The notes beneath the pieces were generated by a model, which saw only the letters and a program-made list of their open reading frames with translations, was not told the DNA's origin and made no database searches. Shown piece after piece: positions 1 through 4,484 of a stretch of 5,998 nucleotides of DNA (its first letter is position 1; the number at the start of each line of letters is the position of its first letter). A program made the position numbers and the translations under genes. The DNA is from Candidatus Bathyarchaeota archaeon ex4484_135 (GTDB lineage: Archaea; Thermoproteota; Bathyarchaeia; EX4484-135). Location of the stretch: positions 1-5,998 of the forward strand of contig NJEJ01000088.1 of the NCBI GenBank assembly GCA_002255025.1, read 5' to 3'.

Positions 1-323
1 TGGCACCCGGCATGTAGAATGCCTCACGCTGGAGTTCCAAGCCCATCTCCTCCCAGGTGGGCTGCACGGCCCAATTATTAACCTTTCTCAAGCCGATGCC
101 CGCCAGGGGTCCCTCAATCAAGCGGGTGTGGGCTGGCCCTCTAGTTCCTCGCCCTTATAATGGACCCCGACTATCTCGCTCGAGATGATATCGCCATCGG
201 ATAGTCCGTAGGGCTTCGAAAGCCGTCATGATCGCACCGTGATGAACACATAACACGCCTCACCAGCTATGCTGCTCGGGGGGCATCGCTCACGTAAATG
301 GGCGATGAAACTAAGAGGGGCAT
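1..323 (-). pseudogene. Damaged unidentified protein gene, running off the left edge
   Basis: I do not recognise this gene. A plausible start is ATG at 323-321, with a GAGGTG Shine-Dalgarno site at 331-336. It opens MPLLVSSPIYVSDAP. At a run of six C (minus strand, 278-283) one added base would join it to a second frame reading PPSSIAGEACYVFITVRS. That frame meets TGA at 226-228, continues as RLSKPYGLSDGDIISSEIVG and on to EELEGQPTPA, and stops at 118-120. A third frame then reads RLIEGPLAGIGLRKVNNW and AVQPTWEEMGLELQREAFYM to the window edge. All three stretches look like coding sequence, so the simplest reading is one gene with two frameshifts and a stop. These could be real decay or sequence errors. 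The GDII..E...Y.G...GQ pattern faintly recalls M24 (creatinase/Xaa-Pro peptidase) proteins, but this is too weak to assign. Confidence 0.45.
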
Positions 324-353
324 TACTTGGCACCTCGTGGGATGCCTGACGCA

Positions 354-370
354 TTTAATAAAAAATATTT
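354..370 (-). terminator. T-rich tract, probable archaeal terminator (possible TATA for the next minus-strand gene)
   Basis: On the minus strand this reads AAATATTTTTTATTAAA and begins 26 nt past the DUF4430 gene stop at 397-399. Archaeal RNA polymerase commonly terminates at U-rich runs without a hairpin, which fits the run of six T at 365-360. The same stretch contains TTATTAAA (361-354), centred about 34 nt before the ATG at 323, so it could also act as the TATA box of the damaged gene to the left. Both roles are inferred from position and composition. Confidence 0.45.
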
Positions 371-396
371 CGATCTTGGCTCACTATGGCGGCCTG

Positions 397-850
397 TCAG
401 GGCGGTGGCGGGGGCCAAGAAGCATAGCTCTCGTAGACCCAGGCGTAGATACCCCCATCAACCACTGTTGCGTTCACGTGGTTGGCCCCGTAGGGCGGTA
501 GGACCCATTCCCGGGTGGTCGGGTCCCAGTACCACCAGAACCAGGCGTGGGTTGCGTTCATGTAGACGCCGTTTATGCCCATGACGAAGTAGGCCGTGTT
601 GTTCGGGTAGCCCACCCAGGTCGGGCCGCTGTAGGCGACGTAATCCACGTTGGCTATGAGGCACAGGACATCGAAGACCGTGTAACAGCACGTTAACCCT
701 GACCGTCAGGGCCTCCAATTGCCCCCTGGCTTCCTCGTAAAGGACTTTATAGGTACCGTATAGGTACCAGTAGTGACCAACCAAGGCCGTAGCGACCACG
801 GCCCAGCACAGCAGGCCCAGAGATATCCAGGCCCACTTATTGACTGCCAC
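397..850 (-). pseudogene. Membrane-anchored DUF4430 protein, interrupted by a one-base frameshift
   Basis: The gene starts at GTG 850 inside the end of the S-component gene, with a near-perfect Shine-Dalgarno GGAGGTGA at 857-864, six bases upstream, so translation is probably coupled. The first frame gives one membrane segment (about residues 8-31) and a short linker ending LEALTVRVNVL. From about 685 the family signal continues in the +1 frame: TVFDVLCLIANVDY, then YFVMGINGVYMNATHAWFWW and VDGGIYAWVYESY, closing with five prolines. Removing one T of the pair at 684-685 (CTGTTACAC to CTGTACAC) gives a continuous 150-residue protein reading VNVLYTVFDVL, as expected for DUF4430. The N-terminal segment would hold the domain outside the cell. 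DUF4430 resembles the C-terminal beta domain of transcobalamin and intrinsic factor, so a ligand-capturing partner of the S component is plausible. Whether the shift is a mutation, a sequencing error or programmed cannot be told here. Confidence 0.75.
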
Positions 851-1403
851 TCTTACTCACCTCCCACTCTCCCGGACTCTGGCCCAGGAGGCATGAGACC
901 CTGAGCAAAGCGGGCGTGCAGGCCGCGAACAAGGCCGCATTAGAGACCTCGTGGACAATTGCGAACCAAGCTCCGTAGACCAGGGCCAGCAGGAAGGGAA
1001 TCCCGAAGGTGAGGGAGAAAGCCAAGTTCGTCAGCAGGTCGTAGGCAGCCGTGAGGGAGAAGCCCAGGACGGCCAGCTTGTAGCTCGACCAAGCAAGCCC
1101 ATCTTCCTCAAGCCAGCCTGGCCCTTTGGAGCTCCTGAGGAGCCCCCCGGCCAAGCCGTATATGGTTTCCGAGGTAGCCGTGGCCACGAGGATGGGCAGG
1201 CAGAAGCCATAGGGGTTCAGGGTCCCGTAGATCAGCCACGTCAGCACGGCAACCGATACGCCCACCTTCGTGCCGAAGAGGAAGCCAGACGCAAAGACCA
1301 GCAGGTCCATGAGCTTGACGTTTGGCACACCAACCAAGGCGTAATTAGTAGCCAGGCATGCGGCCGTCATCACGGCTGTCGAGCACGCCTCCCGGGCCCT
1401 CAT
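837..1403 (-). CDS. ECF-type transporter substrate-binding membrane protein (S component)
   Basis: This 188-residue, very hydrophobic protein has about six or seven membrane segments (roughly residues 8-25, 30-44, 48-61, 66-89, 107-126, 131-150 and 152-168). Its size and layout match the S components of energy-coupling factor importers, which bind a vitamin, cofactor or metal and dock on an EcfA/EcfA'/EcfT energising module. Motifs typical of the ECF_trnsprt-like group are visible: NPYG (63-66), SETIYGL (78-84), YDLLTN (121-126) and HEVSN (151-155). ATG 1403 is chosen because a TATA box is centred about 30 nt upstream and there is no Shine-Dalgarno site, which suits a leaderless message. The 3' end overlaps the DUF4430 gene by 14 nt. 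No EcfA or EcfT gene is in the window, so the energising module must be elsewhere. The substrate cannot be read from the sequence. The DUF4430 partner makes a corrinoid a reasonable but unproven guess. Confidence 0.8.
   Translation of the reverse strand: MRAREACSTAVMTAACLATNYALVGVPNVKLMDLLVFASGFLFGTKVGVSVAVLTWLIYGTLNPYGFCLPILVATATSETIYGLAGGLLRSSKGPGWLEEDGLAWSSYKLAVLGFSLTAAYDLLTNLAFSLTFGIPFLLALVYGAWFAIVHEVSNAALFAACTPALLRVSCLLGQSPGEWEVSKSGSQ
857..864 (-). promoter_or_regulatory. Strong Shine-Dalgarno site for the DUF4430 gene
   Basis: The minus strand reads GGAGGTGA, a full match to the archaeal anti-Shine-Dalgarno sequence, six bases before GTG 850. It lies within the last codons of the S-component gene. 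It fixes the GTG start and implies that both proteins are made from one message. Confidence 0.75.
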
Positions 1404-1409
1404 GGCTGG

Positions 1410-1426
1410 CTGGATAATCCATCCAG
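1410..1426. promoter_or_regulatory. Candidate operator: 6-bp inverted repeat between TATA box and start
   Basis: CTGGAT (1410-1415) and ATCCAG (1421-1426) form a perfect inverted repeat around a 5-nt spacer. It lies between the TATA box at 1428-1436 and the start codon at 1403, where a bound archaeal repressor would block polymerase. Function is inferred only from symmetry and position. Confidence 0.35.
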
Positions 1427-1427
1427 G

Positions 1428-1436
1428 CTTTATAAG
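1428..1436 (-). promoter_or_regulatory. TATA box for the S component / DUF4430 unit
   Basis: The minus strand reads CTTATAAAG, close to the archaeal consensus, within a near-palindromic GGCTTATAAAGCC (1426-1438). Its centre is about 30 nt before ATG 1403, predicting transcription to begin at or just before the start codon. It lies only about 20 nt past the permease stop and no T-run separates the two, so read-through from the exporter genes is also possible. Confidence 0.65.
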
Positions 1437-1453
1437 CCTTGCCCCCAGGTCCG

Positions 1454-3049
1454 TCAGCGGACCAATACCTCGTTCAGGACGAGGGCCGAACAGGCCTCAA
1501 GGCCCGACAGGAGGAGGGCCTTAGGGTACTCCCGCGTCAGGGCCACGAGGACCTGCTCAAGCCGGACGTTCAGCAGCGGTGCCAAGAGCGGCATGGACAG
1601 ACCGGCCGACAGGGCCAGGAGGGCTAAGCTCTTGAGGAAGGACACCCTGACCATCTTCGTGTCGGCCGACGTGGTAGTTATCATTATCATGGAGGACAGC
1701 AGGGAGGCCGAGAAGACTACCATGGCTCCCGAGGCAGCGTAGAGGAGTGGGCAAGGGCTGCCCGTCAGGGCTGAGGCCAGCAGGGCCATGGGGAAGGCGT
1801 AGGCCGAGAAGGCCAGGGTGCTCGCCAGGGCCTTGCCGAGGGATATGTCCTTCTTCGGGACGCAGGAGAAGAGTATCCAGAGCCTCCCTCCTTCGTGCTC
1901 CATGAGCTGGTAGGGCACTAAGGAGGATATGATGGAGCCAGTGATGAACAACGTCATACACATGAGGCAGAGGTAGGCTGCTAGCTCCGCCGGGTCCCTA
2001 GGGGCCAAGAGGGCCGGTATGAAGCCTATCACGGAGAACAAGGGCAGCACCATCATGTAAGATGTCCTAGGCTCCCTCATGGCTATCTTGAGGTCCTTCA
2101 AGGCCATGGCGAGCTTGGGCATCGGGAGCCAGAACCTCGGCTTGATGAGCTTCCCGCCCCGGGCGGCCTCGTGGACCATGTAGGGGGTCCTGCTGGCATA
2201 GGAAATCAACATCCTGTCGAGGACCAGGTAGAAGGCGAGCGAGTAGGCAAGGCAGGAGCAAATTGACAGGGCGATTTCACGTGGTCCTTCGCAGAACAGG
2301 CCTTCAGAGGCCGAGAAAGGGTAAACCAGCTTGAGAAAGCCGATTTCTGGCACGGCCTTCCCCAAGAAGGTCCTGACGTTTTCGGCGTAAGCGTAAAGCT
2401 GGTATAATATGCCTATGGAGAACATAGTCATGACGTAAAGGCCGTTCCAGAAGGCCCGAGTGAACTTGGCCCTCAGGCCCCTGACGAGCCCCACCCTCTT
2501 CCACAGGGCCACGGACAGGGCCAGAGAAGCCGCCAGGGCCAGGCAGATGCTGGCGTAGCCGTATAAGGATACGGCCAGGAAGGCCCACAGTAGGCCCGTT
2601 TTCTCGGCCACCATCACGGCATAAATGGGTGGGATCACGAGGACGGGCCCTATTTCATATATCAGGTAAGCCATAACTATTTTCTTCAGGTCTTCTCTGT
2701 CCAACGGGAGCTGCATCAGGACCTTCAGGTGGCCGAACTCTTGTAGGGCCAAGGTCGAGGTAGAACCCATCATGAAGACCAGCATGAACAACATCATGAC
2801 GTAGAGCGTCGTGGAGCTCCTGACGGCCTCCCGGAGGCCTTCTGGGCCCGAGAGCAGGACGGGAGGCCCTATCATGAGCAATATGAGCAGGACGGCCACG
2901 GCTGTCTCAACCAAGTAGAAGGCCCTGTTGAGCTTGACGAGCCTTAGGAGCTTGAACTCGTCTAGCGTGGGATCTGAGCCCTTGTGGGCCCCGTAGATGG
3001 CCTCCCGGTTCAGGATCTTTATCACTCGCCAGGCCTCGCCCCACTTCAA
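1454..3049 (-). CDS. ABC-2 type exporter permease, two-half architecture
   Basis: This 531-residue integral membrane protein has about 12 predicted membrane segments, grouped as roughly residues 44-66, 81-97, 124-147, 152-183, 201-220, 259-281, then 333-350, 357-380, 407-428, 434-457, 472-494 and a weaker one near 512-528. It directly follows an ABC ATPase and is its likely membrane partner. Two segments resemble each other: residues 104-123 (E.GHLKVLMQLPLDREDLKK) and 386-406 (EGGRLWILFSCVPKKDISLGK). Each follows a membrane pair, suggesting that two ABC-2 half-permeases were fused or duplicated. The start is TTG 3049, supported by a GGAGG site at 3059-3063 with 9-nt spacing and by the single base separating it from the ATPase stop. 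The cargo is unknown. Such pairs export lipids, peptides, drugs or other small molecules, and nothing here chooses among these. Confidence 0.8.
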   Translation of the reverse strand: MKWGEAWRVIKILNREAIYGAHKGSDPTLDEFKLLRLVKLNRAFYLVETAVAVLLILLMIGPPVLLSGPEGLREAVRSSTTLYVMMLFMLVFMMGSTSTLALQEFGHLKVLMQLPLDREDLKKIVMAYLIYEIGPVLVIPPIYAVMVAEKTGLLWAFLAVSLYGYASICLALAASLALSVALWKRVGLVRGLRAKFTRAFWNGLYVMTMFSIGILYQLYAYAENVRTFLGKAVPEIGFLKLVYPFSASEGLFCEGPREIALSICSCLAYSLAFYLVLDRMLISYASRTPYMVHEAARGGKLIKPRFWLPMPKLAMALKDLKIAMREPRTSYMMVLPLFSVIGFIPALLAPRDPAELAAYLCLMCMTLFITGSIISSLVPYQLMEHEGGRLWILFSCVPKKDISLGKALASTLAFSAYAFPMALLASALTGSPCPLLYAASGAMVVFSASLLSSMIMITTTSADTKMVRVSFLKSLALLALSAGLSMPLLAPLLNVRLEQVLVALTREYPKALLLSGLEACSALVLNEVLVR

Positions 3050-3050
3050 T

Positions 3051-3830
3051 TCAGAACTCCTCCCTGAGGACCCTGATCACCTTCTTTAGGACCTCGTCCT
3101 TCTCCGTGAGCTTGATGAATACGTCCTCAAGGCTCTTGTCCTCGCCGAGGGCCTTCCTCACGGCCCTGACATCCCCCTTGGCCACTATCTGACCCTCGTG
3201 GAGCAAGTATATCCGGTCACACAAGGCCTCGGCCAGCTCTAGCACGTGGGTCGACATGAGTATGCCCTTGCCCTTCTCCTTCATCCCGACAGCTATCTCC
3301 TTGAACACCCTGGCCGCCACCGGGTCGAGGCCCATTATGGGCTCGTCTAGGACCAGCACGGTTGGCTCGTGGAGGAGGGCCGATATTATGGCCAGCCTCT
3401 GTCTATCTCCTCTCGAGAGGGAGCCTATGAGGCACTCAAGCTTGTCCTCCATCTCGAAGACGGTCGTGAGGACCCTAGCCCTATCCATATACGTGTTCGG
3501 GTCTATCTTCCTCATGCGGCCCAGGAAGTAGAGGAACTCCCTCACGGTCAAGGAGTCGTAGAGCAAGACTTCCTCTGGCACGTAGCCCACCTCGGCCCTC
3601 ACGCCCGGGTCCTCGAAGGGGTCCCGGCCCAGGACCCTCACCTGCCCGCTATCAGGCCTCATGAAGCCCATGATGAGCTTGAGGAGCGTGGTCTTCCCAC
3701 TGGCGTTCGGGCCCAGGAGACCTACTATCTCGCCCTTCCTGACGTGGAGCGACACGCCCTTGAGGGCTTCTACGTTGCCGAACTTCTTCACGACATCTCT
3801 GACCTCGATCAGCCTGTCCGGCCCGGGCAA
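3051..3830 (-). CDS. ABC-2 type exporter ATP-binding protein
   Basis: This is a complete nucleotide-binding domain powering the permease encoded 1 nt downstream. Numbered from TTG 3830 (259 residues), it shows Walker A GPNASGKT (40-47), a Q-loop region VGYVPEE in which Glu replaces the usual Gln, the signature LSRGDR (138-143) in place of LSGGQ, Walker B VLVLDEP (158-164), the D-loop GLDP and the H-loop histidine in STH (195). The Pro-Glu-Glu Q-loop is common in CcmA/ABC-2 exporter ATPases. The C-terminal 25-30 residues (SLEDVFIKLTEKDE) also match that family. The frame is open to GTG 3905, but that codon is only 5 nt from the shared TATA box, has no Shine-Dalgarno site, and would add 25 residues before the domain. 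TTG 3830 places the start five codons ahead of LIEVRDVVKKFG. The start remains uncertain; the function as an ABC ATPase does not. Confidence 0.9.
   Translation of the reverse strand: MPGPDRLIEVRDVVKKFGNVEALKGVSLHVRKGEIVGLLGPNASGKTTLLKLIMGFMRPDSGQVRVLGRDPFEDPGVRAEVGYVPEEVLLYDSLTVREFLYFLGRMRKIDPNTYMDRARVLTTVFEMEDKLECLIGSLSRGDRQRLAIISALLHEPTVLVLDEPIMGLDPVAARVFKEIAVGMKEKGKGILMSTHVLELAEALCDRIYLLHEGQIVAKGDVRAVRKALGEDKSLEDVFIKLTEKDEVLKKVIRVLREEF
3059..3063 (-). promoter_or_regulatory. Shine-Dalgarno site deciding the TTG start of the permease
   Basis: The minus strand reads GGAGG within the last codons of the ATPase gene, nine bases before TTG 3049. It supports TTG as the start and coupled translation of the ATPase and permease. 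Confidence 0.6.
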
Positions 3831-3871
3831 GAGGTCCCCAGCCCTCTCCGTGGTTGTTTGGGAGCCGTTGG

Positions 3872-3879
3872 AAATTAAG
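3872..3879 (-). promoter_or_regulatory. Possible second TATA-like box for the ATPase gene
   Basis: CTTAATTT on the minus strand would place transcription initiation near 3849, giving a leader of about 19 nt before TTG 3830. It is a weaker match than the palindromic box at 3910-3919, and either could drive the operon. Confidence 0.25.
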
Positions 3880-3909
3880 GGGTGCCCTATGGCCGAGGCC
3901 CTCACAGGG

Positions 3910-3919
3910 CCTTATAAGG
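3910..3919. promoter_or_regulatory. Palindromic TATA box, divergent promoter
   Basis: CCTTATAAGG is a perfect 10-bp palindrome in the gap between the minus-strand exporter genes and the plus-strand gene at 3936, so it can be read as a TATA box on either strand. On the plus strand it predicts initiation near 3940, essentially at the start codon (leaderless). On the minus strand it predicts initiation near 3888, downstream of GTG 3905, which argues for the later ATPase start. Confidence 0.6.
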
Positions 3920-3922
3920 TCA

Positions 3923-3935
3923 GAGGGGCCCCCTC
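3923..3935. promoter_or_regulatory. Inverted repeat GAGGGG-C-CCCCTC next to the start codon
   Basis: Six-base arms at 3923-3928 and 3930-3935 flank a single base and end immediately before ATG 3936. The site lies between the TATA box and the start, where a repressor could act. GC-rich symmetry of this size can arise by chance, so the operator role is speculative. Confidence 0.3.
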
Positions 3936-4445
3936 ATGGTGATCGCCCTGATCTTCTTGTCCCTTGGCCTCAGCCTTAGCGTCGTGGCCAAGAAGCCCTA
4001 CAGGGCCGAGTTTCACAGGTCAGACCACTTGGTCATCTCGGCGGGCGAGGCCTTCTCCATAAGCCCTCCAGAGGACGCGTTTAGGCTGCTCTACATAGAG
4101 AGATCGGCCGTGCTCTTCTCCTCCAACGTGTCCGTCAGATTAAATGTGACCGCAGGAGATGCTTCTCTGCTCTTAGAAGTGCCGGCGGGCGAGGAGGCGT
4201 CAGTTGACCTGAACTCCAGCATCCGCGACCTGTTCGTCATTTTAATTCGTGCTGAGGGCTCTGGAACCGCCTGCATATCTTACGATTACATAGTCGTAGG
4301 ATATGAATACCCCTTCTCATGGCTTGCACTGCCGGCCGCTGTCTTCGCCACGTCCGGAGTAGGCCTGTTGTTCATGGGTCTTCTCGAAAAAATGGTTATA
4401 GCAAGAGCCGAGGGACATCGTAGGCCTGTTTCGGGAAACCTTTAA
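3936..4445 (+). CDS. Membrane-anchored protein with an external domain, function unknown
   Basis: I do not recognise a family. The 169-residue protein has an N-terminal hydrophobic segment (about residues 2-18) and a second near the C-terminus (about 128-150), followed by a short basic tail (ARAEGHRR). Between them is a roughly 105-residue domain rich in alternating hydrophobic residues, probably beta-strand, with three N-glycosylation sequons (NVS 64, NVT 70, NSS 93), as expected outside an archaeal cell. The first segment could be a signal peptide or an anchor. ATG 3936 is used, but GTG 3939, the next codon, fits the TATA spacing slightly better for a leaderless message. The gene is divergent from the ABC exporter and shares its intergenic promoter, so co-regulation is plausible. 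Its TAA stop lies inside the TATA box of the next gene. It is coding rather than chance: it has a full-length open frame, typical codon use and a coherent membrane topology. Confidence 0.7.
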   Translation: MVIALIFLSLGLSLSVVAKKPYRAEFHRSDHLVISAGEAFSISPPEDAFRLLYIERSAVLFSSNVSVRLNVTAGDASLLLEVPAGEEASVDLNSSIRDLFVILIRAEGSGTACISYDYIVVGYEYPFSWLALPAAVFATSGVGLLFMGLLEKMVIARAEGHRRPVSGNL

Positions 4446-4448
4446 ATA
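4435..4448 (+). promoter_or_regulatory. BRE and TATA box for the solute-binding protein gene
   Basis: GAAACC (4435-4440) followed by TTTAAATA (4441-4448) is a strong archaeal BRE/TATA pair. Its centre predicts initiation near 4470, leaving a leader of about 15 nt that holds the Shine-Dalgarno site. It overlaps the last codons and the stop (4443-4445) of the preceding gene. Confidence 0.75.
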
Positions 4449-4474
4449 CCCGCTAATTCAGAACCTTCAACCGA

Positions 4475-4479
4475 AGGTG
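4475..4479 (+). promoter_or_regulatory. Shine-Dalgarno site for the GTG-started solute-binding protein
   Basis: AGGTG ends five bases before GTG 4485. A second purine run, GGAGG (4480-4484), abuts the start codon and is too close to be the main site. Together with the predicted transcription start near 4470, this fixes the GTG start. Confidence 0.6.
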
Positions 4480-4484
4480 GGAGG

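Noticed and set aside
211..227. TTCGAAA flanked by short complementary bases, recalling a tRNA T-arm
   Set aside because: Only three base pairs flank the loop, and no anticodon or acceptor stem can be found around it.
298..584. Two overlapping plus-strand open frames of 67 and 85 codons
   Set aside because: They lie opposite the end of the DUF4430 gene and its terminator, have Arg/Pro-rich shadow composition, and have no suitable promoter or ribosome site.
676..700. Programmed +1 frameshift as the explanation for the DUF4430 gene
   Set aside because: There is no slippery heptamer, rare-codon stall or obvious downstream structure, so a simple one-base indel is the better default.
951..1742. 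A 263-codon plus-strand open frame
   Set aside because: It covers the S component and the permease end on the opposite strand, and is Gln/Glu/Arg/Gly-rich with no motif or hydrophobic segments. Long antisense frames are common in GC-rich genes.
1557..1961. Minus-strand 134-codon frame inside the permease, and similar ones at 2067-2261 and 2304-2588
   Set aside because: These are alternate frames of the permease, rich in Gly/Pro/Arg/His, without membrane segments or start signals.
837..3830. The exporter ATPase as the energising subunit of the S component
   Set aside because: The ATPase is of the ABC-2/CcmA exporter type, sits with its own permease, and the S-component unit has its own promoter. 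No EcfT-like protein is present.
3369..3878. A 169-codon plus-strand open frame opposite the ABC ATPase
   Set aside because: The minus-strand frame carries every ATPase motif. The plus frame has composition typical of an antisense shadow.
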